DNA of 64,000 nt from Streptomyces niveus (GCF_002009175.1 NZ_CP018047.1:4898001-4962000); one strand, 5' to 3'. Positions 28,401 through 37,839 are shown, counted from the first letter of the stretch. Notes: a model not told the origin generated them from the sequence alone. Program-made: numbers and translations.

Positions 28401-31400
28401 TGTCGTAGACCGGGGACGTCTTCTTGCCCCGGCCGTCGACCGTCCACTTGACCCGGTCCAGCTCGTCGTACGCGGTGACCGACCGTCCCGCGTCAGGGTC
28501 CTCGGTCGCGGTCTGGCGTCCCAACTGGTCATACTCGAAGCGCCACTTGTTCTGCTGCGCGTCGGTGACCGTCTCCAGTTTGCCCCGCGGGGTGTATGTA
28601 TACGTCGTGCTGTCGTAGCCCTGCAGCGGGTTCGGCGAGTCGCTCCGGTAGTGCCGGACCTCCGAGGTGTTGCCCACCGCGTCGCTGATCGTGGTCGTCG
28701 GGACGCCGCCCTTCGGCGGGTCGATCGTGGTGCGTTCGCCGTCGTAGGTGGTCGTGGTGCGCCACTGCTCGACGCCCGAGACCGCCATGATCTGCGCGGT
28801 GGCACGGCCAAGGCCGTCGTACTGGAGCAGGCTCTGCGCGCCGACCTCACCGTTGTGGACGATCAGCAGCTCGTCGCCCGCCGCGCCCGCAGCGTTGTAG
28901 GTGGCGTTGGTCTTCTTGACCTTTCCGGTGCCGTCGTAGAACGAGTCGGCGACCATACGGGTGCCGTCCGGGCCCTCCGTCTGGATCTGGCGCGGGCGCA
29001 GCAGGGAGTCGTAGAGCTGGTACTCCGCCCCGTACGCACCCCCGTTCTCGATCTTCTCCGTCTTGATCGCGACGACCTTGTCCTTGCGGACGAGGTAGGA
29101 GTACTTGATGCTCGGCGTCTGCGTCTTGGCCCGGTCGGGGAACCAGACCGAGGTGAGCCGGCCGAGACCGTCGTAAGCCAGGTCGGTGCGCTTGTTGTTG
29201 GGGTCCGTCTGGCCGGACGACATGCCCCAGGCGGGGAGGTAGTCGGTGGTCGTGTTGTGGCCCAGCGCGTTGGTGCTCCTCGCCTTCGAGAGGAGGCCGT
29301 TGACGTCCGTGTAGACCAACTTGGTCTCCGCCTGCGTCGCGTCCTTCTGCGACAGCGGGCGGCCGAAGGCGTCGTACGTGGTGGTGCCGGTGACCTGGTA
29401 GGTGGGGGTGGTGCCGTCGTGCGACGTCAGGCGCTCGGTCCTGGTCGCGTCACCCCTCGTCGGCGCGGCGCCGAAGGCCAGGCCGTCGTAGCTGGTGCGC
29501 TCGTCTGCGTGCACCTGGGTCCGGCGGTCGGGGGTGGCGGAGCACTTGACGCCGACGGCCTCGCTGCGGGAGGGCAGGGAGAGAAGGTTCTCCGTCAGGT
29601 TGTCGACGTACCAGGTACGGGTGCAGGTGTCGTCGTCCGGGGTGGAGACGTCGGCCAGGTCCTCGACCTCGGTGACGCGGCCCGTTCCGTTCGCCGTGTC
29701 GAAGGTGCTCTTTGTCCTCGACTCCTGCCAACTGCCGTTCGACAGCAGGCTGAAGCCCCGTTCGGTCTCCGACCTGATGATCGCCGAGCGGGTGGTGCCC
29801 CAGCTCTTCGTCTGGGTGGCGGTGTAGTGCTTCCACGGGGTGCTGATCGTCTTCGCGACGAGCGTGGCCCCGTTGTAGGTGGCCGCCTCCAGCTGATGGC
29901 CCGTGAACTCCTCGGCGTCCGTGTACTCGGCGCCGGTGGAGTCCTTCACCTTGATGTCACGGGTGCCGCCGGACGAGGTCTTGTCCCCGTCCATGCCCTG
30001 GAGATACGTGTAGTCGACGCGCGAGGTCTGGTCGTCACCGGTGCCGCTGGTGACCTTCACCTTGCCGTAGCCCTGCCAGCCGCCCCACGTCAGGTACTTG
30101 GCCTCGGTGATGCCGTCCGGCTTGGCCTTACGCCAGGCCGCGTCGCCCTGGTAGTCGTACCGCGTGGTGAGCGGGTCACCGCCGCCCGTGGGGTCCGACT
30201 CGACGATCTCCGCGACGACGTACTTGTGGAACCAGTCCGTGATCGGCTCGATGGTGCCCGGGGGCGCCCACTCCACCGGGTAACAGCGCTTCGCCGACTC
30301 ACCCGGCTTGGGCAGGGTCGCCTTCGCGCAATCGGTCGGCGTGTAGTTGACGTCGAGCAGGGAGCCGGTCTCGCTCACCACCGTCGCCAGCCGGAAGCGG
30401 TGGAACGGCGCGATGTTGTCGCCGATCGAGTCGACGCGGTTGGCGAGCTGCTCGCCGATCAGCTCCACGGTGGGGAGCTGCGTGGCGGTGCCGACCCGGC
30501 CCTCCTGCTGGATCCGCGACAGCCACAGCGTCTTGGAGTCGTCACCGTTGTCGGTGAACAGGTGCGTGAAGGCCCACGCGTCCACGTCCTGGTACTCGGT
30601 GGCGCTCTTGCGTATCTGCGTGGTGACACCGGTCAGCCGCTTGGACGTCCAGAAGGTCTGCCCGACGGTGCACTTGGTGGAGGCCTTGCACTCCTGGTCG
30701 ACCGGGGTGTCCGGCCAGCGGGCCGCGTTGGTCTTCGTGCGCTTGGACTCGGCGCAGTCGAAGTCGGCGTTGGGCAGGCAGCGTTCGGTGGTGTCGAACA
30801 CCACGCGGGCCGGTGCCAGGGCCGTGTACACCTCGTTGTCGCGCTGACCGTAGTCGACACGCTTCAGATGGCCGCCGCGGTGGTACGCGGTGCCGTTGAC
30901 GTCCGTCTTGCCGTTGAGGGCGTAGTGGTTCGTCTCGGGTGTGTAGAAGTAGGACATCACGTTGCCGCGGATGTCCTTGACGTAGTCCAGACTCCAGCGC
31001 CACGCCTGGTCGCAGTGGGCGTTCGCGAAGGTGGCGTTGTAGCAGGGCTCGCCCGAGTCGTCACCGAAGACGGGGACGGTCCACGTGGAGCCGGTCGTCT
31101 CCTTGCCGGTGGTCCAGCCGGGCAGCCGGTTCAGGCCGAAGGAGTACTCGGTGCCGTCCGACGTGGTGACACGCCAGTGCTCGCCGTCGTTGTCGCCGTT
31201 GGTCGCGCCGGTCAGCTTCTCGACCTTGGCGCCGTTGTCGGACGTGAAGCGCCACTTGCCGGTCTCGTCGTCCTTGATGAGTTCGCTGGCGGCGCCGTTG
31301 AGCATGATGGTGGCGTTGTCGAACGCCCAGCACTGCTCTGCGGATCCGGTGTGGCCGTCGTCGGAACACGGCTTGTAGCGGCGCTCGATGTATCCGGGGT

Positions 31401-32397
31401 CGTACGAGAAGCCCTCACCGGCCCAGGAGCCCTGGTTGTTGGTCGCGGAGGTGCGGCCGTCGGCGGACTGCGAGGAGTAGCCGAGCCCGACGGTGGGGAC
31501 CAGACCGCCGGGGGTGGGCGGGGTGCGCAGCGGGTAGTTCCAGCTGAAGCCGCCGGAGGAGTTGGCGACGCTCCAACTGGCCGACGGCGCGAGGGCCGTG
31601 GCCTTGTACGAGCCCTGGGCGGAGGAGGGGCCCGCCATGAGTGCCACGAGCGGGGCGGCGCCGCTGTCACGCGCGGTGGCGGGTGCCGCGGCGACTTCGG
31701 CGGAGACCGTACGGTCCTCGCCGTTGTTCACCGTCGGCAGGGTCTTGGGGAGTTCGGGGCAGGCCTTGCTGCCGGGGGTCGCGACGGCGGCGCAGGCCGG
31801 GAGCTGGACCAGACGCAGACGGGCGCCGTAGTCACCGCCGTACCCGTCGGCGAACTTCGAATAGTCCACGTCCAGCCGGACCTTGGCGGCCTTGGTCCCG
31901 CTGTCGGCGCGCTCGACACGCAGCAGCGCTCCGGCGCCGAGGGCGGTGGCCCGCTTCGGCCCCAGCACCTCCACGCGCACCTCGTCGGGTACGGCCTTGC
32001 CGGACGTCGCGGCCGGACTCCCGCTCTTCCGGGCGGACTTGGTGGTCTTCGGTGCCGCCACCGTGACCGGCAGCCCGCCGATGCTCACCTTGGACGGTGA
32101 CGTCCCCGCGACGGACACCTCCGCACTGCCCGCGGCGGGCCAGGTCGCCTTGTCCAGCCGTGTGACCGCGGCCTTCCTGGTCGGGTCGGCCGGGCGTTCG
32201 GCGGCCTTGCGGTCGGTGCCCTCGACCGGATCGCCGAAGTCCTGGACGCCGGGTTTCCCCCGCTTCCCGCTCGCCGCGGTCTCGACGGGGGCGGCCTGGA
32301 CCGTCCCCGCCGTCAGGGCGATGACCACGCCCAGCGCGGTCGCCGACAGCACCCGTGCGGGCATGCGCCGGCTCAACAGCCGGCCACGAAAAGGCAT
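25468..32397 (-). CDS. Secreted Rhs/YD-repeat polymorphic toxin with Hint domain
   Basis: Giant protein of 2309 aa. Signal peptide at ~1-45 (LSATALGVVIALTAGTVQAAP). A large extracellular region with an SpvB-like start (SGGFSWNYPLRTPPTPGGLVP) is followed by many YD repeats (YDGLGRLTSVWFPD, YDELGRQ-type). The Rhs core is at ~1784-1860 (RFDPYGIERG ... YANNTPVTHADPSG), then a helical linker. A PT-Hint autoprocessing domain at ~2044-2193 begins Cys-Thr-Thr, contains TTTHPFWVESEKAWIEAGDL and ends VLVHNC. The last 116 residues (2194-2309) are a toxin tip. In the tip, HFSIEV (His2208) and NSCLTYC (Cys2276) suggest a circularly permuted NlpC/P60 or LRAT-like Cys-His fold. ATG 32397 is used, 7 nt after GGAG; the longer frame upstream lacks coding character. 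Confidence 0.9.
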   Translation of the reverse strand: MPFRGRLLSRRMPARVLSATALGVVIALTAGTVQAAPVETAASGKRGKPGVQDFGDPVEGTDRKAAERPADPTRKAAVTRLDKATWPAAGSAEVSVAGTSPSKVSIGGLPVTVAAPKTTKSARKSGSPAATSGKAVPDEVRVEVLGPKRATALGAGALLRVERADSGTKAAKVRLDVDYSKFADGYGGDYGARLRLVQLPACAAVATPGSKACPELPKTLPTVNNGEDRTVSAEVAAAPATARDSGAAPLVALMAGPSSAQGSYKATALAPSASWSVANSSGGFSWNYPLRTPPTPGGLVPTVGLGYSSQSADGRTSATNNQGSWAGEGFSYDPGYIERRYKPCSDDGHTGSAEQCWAFDNATIMLNGAASELIKDDETGKWRFTSDNGAKVEKLTGATNGDNDGEHWRVTTSDGTEYSFGLNRLPGWTTGKETTGSTWTVPVFGDDSGEPCYNATFANAHCDQAWRWSLDYVKDIRGNVMSYFYTPETNHYALNGKTDVNGTAYHRGGHLKRVDYGQRDNEVYTALAPARVVFDTTERCLPNADFDCAESKRTKTNAARWPDTPVDQECKASTKCTVGQTFWTSKRLTGVTTQIRKSATEYQDVDAWAFTHLFTDNGDDSKTLWLSRIQQEGRVGTATQLPTVELIGEQLANRVDSIGDNIAPFHRFRLATVVSETGSLLDVNYTPTDCAKATLPKPGESAKRCYPVEWAPPGTIEPITDWFHKYVVAEIVESDPTGGGDPLTTRYDYQGDAAWRKAKPDGITEAKYLTWGGWQGYGKVKVTSGTGDDQTSRVDYTYLQGMDGDKTSSGGTRDIKVKDSTGAEYTDAEEFTGHQLEAATYNGATLVAKTISTPWKHYTATQTKSWGTTRSAIIRSETERGFSLLSNGSWQESRTKSTFDTANGTGRVTEVEDLADVSTPDDDTCTRTWYVDNLTENLLSLPSRSEAVGVKCSATPDRRTQVHADERTSYDGLAFGAAPTRGDATRTERLTSHDGTTPTYQVTGTTTYDAFGRPLSQKDATQAETKLVYTDVNGLLSKARSTNALGHNTTTDYLPAWGMSSGQTDPNNKRTDLAYDGLGRLTSVWFPDRAKTQTPSIKYSYLVRKDKVVAIKTEKIENGGAYGAEYQLYDSLLRPRQIQTEGPDGTRMVADSFYDGTGKVKKTNATYNAAGAAGDELLIVHNGEVGAQSLLQYDGLGRATAQIMAVSGVEQWRTTTTYDGERTTIDPPKGGVPTTTISDAVGNTSEVRHYRSDSPNPLQGYDSTTYTYTPRGKLETVTDAQQNKWRFEYDQLGRQTATEDPDAGRSVTAYDELDRVKWTVDGRGKKTSPVYDKLGRTTSTWQGEATTGTKLSETRYDKAQMLGYPYATLDFVSPTDAFTSAVQAVDDFYRPVKTVYTVPASQGLLAGSYEFGSVYNRDGTTQSSGMPAAGGLPAEVLTYGYDELQRPTTMTGSTPYVTSTGYSKNSHLQQLELSTGSGKKVWQTFDYETGTDRLTRSVVTVSAPAGEPGTVKESNFSYDQAGNVLSIADTANTSQPDVQCFGYDSRQRLENAWTPLSTVADASGTGTLGSTAPVGGEGPKACEAEPGKSPLGGPSPYWKSYVTDAIGNRTADTVHDTGLDSAKDVTRSFTYGAAGAAGDGPHQVTSILENTPTGDRRSTYEYDATGNTTKRTTNGDSQILEWNDQGKLAKAKEADGSETTYLYDASGNRLQRKDPTGTTVYLPGMELKLSADGTKKEATRYYTHAGQTVAVRTDDGKVSFVASDHHGTGELAIDAATGAVSQRRFDPYGIERGTATGNWPGEKGYVGGTMDKSTGLTHLGAREYDADIGKFISVDPLIDYTQPQMMNGYAYANNTPVTHADPSGLAVPECVSGFYLNCQGGLPVPGKDVDNAQNKVDAANDILQGAQGQQSAAKQRIKSSGKALIKIVRDILGVDAALDCLSTGDLGSCGETVLNIAGSFAGGIAGKILAKYGAPWDWAKGAKLAKKVVGLVGDLIGGFKDLYKANKAVSKAKDGLAKAQDALAAAKKKAAQALKKKESDGPGCTTEKHSFLPGTPVLLADGTSKKIEDVRPGDKITVTDPETGETTVREVANTIVTEDDKHFVDLTIEGKSGDPVALISTTTHPFWVESEKAWIEAGDLEPGMELRTPTGDTVTLEGTRYFDQRQRTHDLTVTGIHTYYVLAGATPVLVHNCDEGIATLHYHGEGNHFSIEVTDGETVTHTHLMPHDGEAVISPYSGSSGIMSRDIDLPNAKAALEFQQKSQGSAGPYHPLGNSCLTYCAKVLREGGADVPEGKAAIPWVRKFLSGGQ

Positions 32398-32516
32398 CAC
32401 GTGTCTCCACACGTCGATACGGAATGTACGGAAAGGGGCGAGGAATCGCGTCTCGGGGCAGGCGGGTGCGCCGGCCCCCGTGAAGGAGCCGGCACACCCG
32501 TCCGCGTCCTGCGGAC

Positions 32517-35500
32517 CTACATGTCGGGCAGCGCCATCGGGTTGGCGAGTTGCTGGACCGCCGTCCGGTCGGCCGCCCCGCCGTAGACGCGGACCTCGTC
32601 GATCGCGCCGGCGAAGTACTCGCTGCCGCCGCCCAGGGCCGAACGGCCCACCTGGAGACCGCCGGTGGCGCTCCACAGCGTGTCGTTCGCGCCGTGCGCG
32701 ATGTCGGCGAGCATGCCGTTGACGTACAGCCGGATCTCGTTGGCGAAGGCGTCGTACACCACCGCCAGGTGCTGGCCGGCCATGTCGGTGTCGGGGAGTT
32801 CCTGGTCGTCGTGGAACACCGTCTGCTCGGCGGTCCCCGAGTCGGTCCCGGCCACGGACAGTTCCCACATCGACGGTGTCCCGGCGTCCGGACCCGGCCG
32901 GTAGCGGACCGCGAGACGGTTCGCGGCCGAGCCGGGCAGCGAGAGCACCGTCTGCGGCTTGTCCGCCTCCAGCGTGGTGAGCTGGGCGCGCGCCGTCAGG
33001 GTGAAGCTCGCCGCTCCGGTGACCGGGGCGGCGGCGGTGGACGCGTAGTCCCCGTCGCCGTCCAGCAGGAGGTCACCGGCACCGACCATCGGGAACGGGT
33101 CGGCCGAGAGCGGGTCGGTGGGCGTGGGACGGATCCTCGCGTCGCCCGTGAGGGACAGGGCCTGACCGCCCGCAGTGTCCACCGAGGTCCGGCCGGACTC
33201 CGCGTCCAGCTGCCAGTACCCGACGCGGTTCGGCTTCACCGTCATCAGCTCGGCGACCTGGGCCGCGGGCAGCACCCGGTCGAAGACCCGGACCTCGGCG
33301 AGGTCGCCGGTGAAGTGGTTCCGGTAGCCGCTCTTGGCTGTGGTGCGGCCGATCTGGAGCGGACCGTACGACTTCCACACCGAGCTGCGCTTGGCGACCC
33401 CCTTGGAGTCCTTGTTGATGTAGAGGCGCAGTTCGGACGCGGTGGCGTCGTACACACCCGTCAGCAGGACCCACTGGTCCTTCACCACCGTGATCCCGGT
33501 GGAGGCGGCCTGCCACTTCCCGAGCGAGTCGACGTCGCTGACCGGTACCGAGAACGCCCAGGTGCCGACGGTGTGGTCGTAGCCCAGGGTGAAGCCGGGC
33601 TCGCCCGTGCCGTCCTGGCTGACGACCGCCATGTCACGGTCGAGCGAGGTCGGACGGACCCACGCGCTGACGCTGAAACTCTCCGAGGAGTCCAGCACCG
33701 TGTCGTTGACGTCGGCGAACGCTCCGGCGGAGCCGTCGAAGCGGGCCGCCGCGTCGACCTTGCCGCCGGGTCCCTCGACACCGAAGGTGACGCCCGGGCC
33801 GGTGTCGGCGGAGAACGCGCCCGTCTCGTCATGGGCCTCGCCGCTGCCCGTCGCGTCGGCGAGGTTCCACTGGCCGGTGACCGGCGCGCCCTCGGTCACC
33901 AGGAACTCGTAGTGCGCCTTGGTGCTCGGGTTCTCGGCCCGGTCCACGGCGATGACGTCCACCCAGTGGCGTCCGGCGCGGGTGGGCATCCAGTTGACCG
34001 TGGCGGGGCCGCCGGCCGTGGTGGCGTTGACCGTGGTGGACGGGGAGGCCGTGCTGTCGAACGCGTACCGGTACTTGACCACGTCGGTGTCCGGCACCGA
34101 GTCGTTCGGGTTCGGCGAGAAGGTGAACGTGGCGTTCGTGCCGACGCCGTGGTGGTAGACGGAGTCGGACGGGTACCCCTTGGACAGCACGTTGGGCTTG
34201 CCGGGCAGCGTCTTGTCGTAGATGAACTCACAGCTCACGGTGGAGCCGTCGTAGCTCCACGGCCCGTAGCCGTCCCCGTCGTACGCCCTCGCGCTCCACC
34301 GGATGACGGTGTTCTGCGGGATCGTCGACTTCACCGTGTGGGTGAACTTGGTGCCACTGGTCGGCGCCAGCCACGAGGGGGAGAGGTAGGTGTAGGACTT
34401 GGCCCCGCCGCCGGCCGGGTCCGTCCACTCCACCTTGAACTCGACCTTGACCTTGTCGGTCCGGCCGTTGGCGTGGTCGGGGTCGCTCGCCACCGCCAGG
34501 AGCTGCGGCGGGACCTCGGAGTAGGGCCGGCCCGTGCCGGAGGCGCAGGCCCCACCCGGGTTCTGCGACAGCGTGGTGATCTTCCGCGGCAGGTTGTTGT
34601 AGCTGATCGACAGGTACGCGTTGCCGCAGACGCGCTTCCACTCGGGGAGGCGGCCCTCGTCGGCGGCCCGCAGGCCCAGCGTCATCGACGACCAGCCCTC
34701 GCTCGCCGCGGTCTTCACCTCGGAGGTGAGTTCACCGGTGGCGCCGCTCTCGAAGTGCAGGTTGGCCTGACTGCCGCAACCGGTCGGCGAGATGGCCTTG
34801 TCGACGGTGCCGATGTGGTCGGTCCAGTCGTCCTGGGTGTTGGACCAGTTGCTGGACGAGGTGATGCTGTAGTTCTTGCCGCCGACGCGGTAGAGCCGGA
34901 TCGGTTCGGCGGTCGGGGTGGCGCTGTAGATGTGCGCGACGCGGGCGGAGAACGTCGCGCCGAGGATCTGCTTCTCCTTGTAGAACGACATCGGCATCGT
35001 GAACAGCAGCCGGCGCACGCCGACCCCGTTGCAGGACACCGGGTTGTAGTCGGTGGGGCACTTGCCGACGCCCGCGCTGTCCGAGTACTTCCAGTCCTGC
35101 TCGCTCGGCATCCCGGACATGACTCCGGTCCACGCCGTCCGGGACGTGGTGCGCTGGACGGGGTCGATGACCACCGGGAAGACGGTGTCCTGCGACGTCA
35201 GCAGCTTCTGGTCCGGGACGAGGGTGAGACCGTCCCCGTCCACCTCCACGCCGAGCGGAGCGGTCCTGCCGCCCCCGCCCGGACCCGCGAGCGCGGGTTC
35301 GGGCGCCGTGGAGGGGGCCGGGTCGGCGGCGGCCGAGGCCCTGTTGAGGGCCTTGGAAACGGCGGCGGGGCCCTTCTCTCCCGCCTCGGCCTCCTTGACG
35401 GCGGCGGAGTCCCACATGACCGGCTTGCCCGCCTCGAAGACGGTGCCGCCGACGGCGACGTCCTCGGCCCTGATCGCGCCGGAGGCGTCCTCCGAGACCT

Positions 35501-36161
35501 TGAGGCCGTCGGTCCTCAGACCGAGTTCGAGCGACGCCAGCCTCGGATCGGCCGCGGCCTCGGGGGTGTTGACGACGAGGAGGTGCCCGAAGCCGTCCGC
35601 CTCGGCCCGCAGGGTCAGGTCGACCCCGGGCAGCGCGTCCTTGTACGTGGCGCTCCCACCGTCCAGGACGGGCGCGGGCAGCTTGCCGTACGGCCAGGTC
35701 AGCGCGAATTCACGGCCCGCCCGGTTCAGAGTGACGAACGGCTCGCCCGCCTCGCCGCCGGAGAACGACAGCCCGACGGTGGTCGCCTTCGGGACCACCG
35801 TGCCGTCGGCCCGCCGTACCAGCGTCGTGTCGATGTCGGCCCAGGCGCCGTCCCGGAACGTACGCACGGGATCGGTGAACTCCCGTGCCGTGAACGTCCC
35901 GTCGGGCTCCGCGTACACCTCGCGTCGCTCGGTGCGCAGGGCCAGGATCTCGACCTTCTCACCGGACTCGGCGGCCACGGTGAGTGCCTGCTGCTCGGTC
36001 TGGACCGGCTTGCCGGCGGACGCCGCCGGCCCGTCGGCCCGGCCCGCGGCGTCGGCGGGATCGTCGGGCAGCGCGTGGAACCCGCCGGTCAGTACGGCTC
36101 CGGCGGCCACCGCGGCCACCACGCCCCGCAGCACCGGGCCACGCAGTATTCGTCTGGACAC
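32517..36161 (-). CDS. Secreted LamG-domain protein of the Rhs operon
   Basis: Large exported protein of about 1214 aa. Hydrophobic N-terminal segment (LRGVVAAVAAGAVLTGGFHAL). The N-terminal ~350 residues include a beta-rich part typical of proteins preceding Streptomyces Rhs genes (FRDGAWADIDTTLVRRADGTV), and a DNRLRE-like region with FPVVIDPVQR. Two LamG/concanavalin-like domains follow at roughly 808-960 (FSVSAWVRPTSLDRDMAVVSQ ... GPLQIGRT) and 1030-1190 (SFTLTARAQL ... GLQVGRSAL). Probably a cell-surface or carbohydrate-binding partner of the Rhs toxin. Start GTG 36161 is picked because GGAGAG precedes it; ATG 36188 has no clear ribosome binding site. It lies 119 bp upstream of the Rhs gene on the same strand. 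Confidence 0.85.
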   Translation of the reverse strand: MSRRILRGPVLRGVVAAVAAGAVLTGGFHALPDDPADAAGRADGPAASAGKPVQTEQQALTVAAESGEKVEILALRTERREVYAEPDGTFTAREFTDPVRTFRDGAWADIDTTLVRRADGTVVPKATTVGLSFSGGEAGEPFVTLNRAGREFALTWPYGKLPAPVLDGGSATYKDALPGVDLTLRAEADGFGHLLVVNTPEAAADPRLASLELGLRTDGLKVSEDASGAIRAEDVAVGGTVFEAGKPVMWDSAAVKEAEAGEKGPAAVSKALNRASAAADPAPSTAPEPALAGPGGGGRTAPLGVEVDGDGLTLVPDQKLLTSQDTVFPVVIDPVQRTTSRTAWTGVMSGMPSEQDWKYSDSAGVGKCPTDYNPVSCNGVGVRRLLFTMPMSFYKEKQILGATFSARVAHIYSATPTAEPIRLYRVGGKNYSITSSSNWSNTQDDWTDHIGTVDKAISPTGCGSQANLHFESGATGELTSEVKTAASEGWSSMTLGLRAADEGRLPEWKRVCGNAYLSISYNNLPRKITTLSQNPGGACASGTGRPYSEVPPQLLAVASDPDHANGRTDKVKVEFKVEWTDPAGGGAKSYTYLSPSWLAPTSGTKFTHTVKSTIPQNTVIRWSARAYDGDGYGPWSYDGSTVSCEFIYDKTLPGKPNVLSKGYPSDSVYHHGVGTNATFTFSPNPNDSVPDTDVVKYRYAFDSTASPSTTVNATTAGGPATVNWMPTRAGRHWVDVIAVDRAENPSTKAHYEFLVTEGAPVTGQWNLADATGSGEAHDETGAFSADTGPGVTFGVEGPGGKVDAAARFDGSAGAFADVNDTVLDSSESFSVSAWVRPTSLDRDMAVVSQDGTGEPGFTLGYDHTVGTWAFSVPVSDVDSLGKWQAASTGITVVKDQWVLLTGVYDATASELRLYINKDSKGVAKRSSVWKSYGPLQIGRTTAKSGYRNHFTGDLAEVRVFDRVLPAAQVAELMTVKPNRVGYWQLDAESGRTSVDTAGGQALSLTGDARIRPTPTDPLSADPFPMVGAGDLLLDGDGDYASTAAAPVTGAASFTLTARAQLTTLEADKPQTVLSLPGSAANRLAVRYRPGPDAGTPSMWELSVAGTDSGTAEQTVFHDDQELPDTDMAGQHLAVVYDAFANEIRLYVNGMLADIAHGANDTLWSATGGLQVGRSALGGGSEYFAGAIDEVRVYGGAADRTAVQQLANPMALPDM

Positions 36162-36204
36162 GTGTCCGCTCTCCATGTCGTTCGTCATCGGGTCACCGCG
36201 CCGA

Positions 36205-36335
36205 AAAGCCACGTCGCCCGTGGGAATTCCGCCCTCACCGGGCTTGAAGGTCGCCGTGGGTCGGGGCGCACGGTCAGCGCACCGACGTGCCGAATGCGAC
36301 GTTCTCCGCCGGGATCCCGCCCTCACCCGGCTTCC
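36205..36335. repeat. Diverged ~50-bp direct repeat (duplicated gene tail)
   Basis: Minus-strand codons at 36289-36335 (end of the FG-GAP gene) spell WKPGEGGIPAENVAFG. Minus-strand codons at about 36205-36255, in the gap before the LamG gene, spell FKPGEGGIPTGDVAF. The DNA copies are roughly 70 percent identical by eye. The second copy has no gene of its own and looks like a leftover 3' end of a duplicated or replaced FG-GAP gene. Confidence 0.65.
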
Positions 36336-37839
36336 AGCTCCGGTCGGGTGCCCCACCGTCAGGGGTGTTCCAGGCGAAGGCGTGGACGGCTCTCGACGCG
36401 GCGGGGCCGTACGGGACGCCGACGTAGAGTGCGTCCGGCGCGGCGCCGAGGCCCATGCCCGTGAGCATCAGGGGTGCCCGGGTGGCCGGGATCCCGTTGC
36501 CGGGTGAGATCCAGCTGTCGGCCGCGCCCGGCTCGCCGAGCATGGAGAACAGCTGCACACCGCCCTCGTCCCGGTACTCCTCGGTGGACTCCTCACCCGG
36601 CACGCCCACCGCGAAGCGCATCGTCGCGGCGGTACTGACCACGTTGGTCGCGGTGTTGACGGCGGCGATCCGCTGTCCGAAGAAGTCGCCGGGCTCCGCC
36701 TCCCCCTCGACACCGGGCCGGTTCTGGTCGACCCAGTTGAGCTGCTGGACGGTGCCGTCGGCCTTGATGTGGTACGTGTGCACCGCCCCGGCGTCGACGG
36801 TGGTCGACAGGTCCTCGCCGGGGACACCCACGGCCAGTACGGAGTCGGTGATGGTGGCGGCACCGGCGGGCCGGTAGGGAGCCATGGCCAGGGCGGAGCC
36901 GTACTGGTCGCCGGTCTGGGCCGCGATGTCGGTGCCGCCGGTGAGCGCCTGTCCCATGCCGAACAACGGGTCGGGGATCCCGTCGGTGTTGATCGAGGGC
37001 TTGAAGGCGATCACACCGCCCGCGAACTCGACATCGGCGGTCGCGCTGTCCCTGGACTCACCGGGCGCGCCGACCACGATGTGCCGGTCGGTCGCGGCGA
37101 TCGTCGCGCCGAAGCGGTCGTTCGGTTCGGGGTCCTCCCAGACGCCCGGGGAGTCCTGCGCCACGTTCGCGACGAGGTACCCGGTGCCGGAGACATAGTG
37201 GAACATCCCCATGTCGGCGCCCTCGCCGCCGTCCTCGCCGGGAGCGCCGATCACCAGGAAGGGGTTGTTGGTCGTGGACTTCCCGGCGGCGACGGCGTAG
37301 CCGACCCAGTCGTCGGCCTCGACGACACCGCCGAGTCTGCCGTCGGCACCCTGCCGGAAGCCGATGGTGGCGGGCGTGGGCGGGGCGATGCCGGTCGGCG
37401 AGCCGTAGATGATACGGACGAGGCCGGCGTCCTTGACCGTCCCGCCGGGCAGGGTGATGTCCTCGTACGGGGTGCCCACGGCGATGTCGCTGCACCCGTC
37501 GAGGTTGGCGTCGTACACGGCGAACGAGAAGCCGAACTGGTCACCGGTCTCGGCGTTGTCGGTGACGTTGGGCGAGTCCTGCGACAGGGCGAAGGTGCCC
37601 TTGCCGCCCCCGTAGACGATGTGGATCTGTCCGGCACGTTCCTTGCCGGAGACGGTGGCCTCCGGGTCGGCGACGGCGACGTCGCGGATCCCGTCGCCGT
37701 TGAAGTCGGACTGCGCTCCCGCGCAGACCGCGGCGGCCGCCGACGGTCCGGCCGTCGCTTCGTGAAGGGGCACGGAGAGGACGGCCGCGAGCCCCAGGGC
37801 CGTCACCCCCCGGCCCATACGTCTGCCTACGAACGGCAT
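36274..37839 (-). CDS. Secreted FG-GAP (integrin-like beta-propeller) repeat protein
   Basis: Exported 521-aa protein. Signal peptide with cleavage near AAAAVCAG (about residue 38). At least five FG-GAP-type blades with the calcium-loop pattern D-x-N-x-D (DFNGDGIRDVAV, DANLDGCSDIAV) and recurring VGVPGE/VGAPGE signatures (IVVGAPGESRD, LAVGVPGEDLS, FAVGVPGEEST). C-terminal motif PGEGGIPAENVAFG. First gene of the minus-strand Rhs operon (112 bp before the LamG gene). Such propeller proteins often precede LamG/Rhs genes in Streptomyces; a surface-binding role is inferred. Start ATG 37839 after GGGAG. Confidence 0.88.
   Translation of the reverse strand: MPFVGRRMGRGVTALGLAAVLSVPLHEATAGPSAAAAVCAGAQSDFNGDGIRDVAVADPEATVSGKERAGQIHIVYGGGKGTFALSQDSPNVTDNAETGDQFGFSFAVYDANLDGCSDIAVGTPYEDITLPGGTVKDAGLVRIIYGSPTGIAPPTPATIGFRQGADGRLGGVVEADDWVGYAVAAGKSTTNNPFLVIGAPGEDGGEGADMGMFHYVSGTGYLVANVAQDSPGVWEDPEPNDRFGATIAATDRHIVVGAPGESRDSATADVEFAGGVIAFKPSINTDGIPDPLFGMGQALTGGTDIAAQTGDQYGSALAMAPYRPAGAATITDSVLAVGVPGEDLSTTVDAGAVHTYHIKADGTVQQLNWVDQNRPGVEGEAEPGDFFGQRIAAVNTATNVVSTAATMRFAVGVPGEESTEEYRDEGGVQLFSMLGEPGAADSWISPGNGIPATRAPLMLTGMGLGAAPDALYVGVPYGPAASRAVHAFAWNTPDGGAPDRSWKPGEGGIPAENVAFGTSVR

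Noticed and set aside
28651..32100. 1149-aa open frame on the plus strand opposite the Rhs gene
   Set aside because: It is the antisense shadow of the Rhs coding sequence: its composition (Val/Arg/Gly-rich, no domains) is typical of reverse frames in GC-rich DNA, and the minus strand has clear YD repeats.
32398..32868. 157-residue N-terminal extension of the Rhs frame
   Set aside because: Arg/Gly-rich, antisense-like sequence overlapping the end of the LamG gene. A signal peptide and ribosome binding site support ATG 32397.
32550..36464. 1304-aa open frame on the plus strand opposite the LamG gene
   Set aside because: Same reason: no domains, and the opposite strand has LamG domains and G/C-biased third positions.
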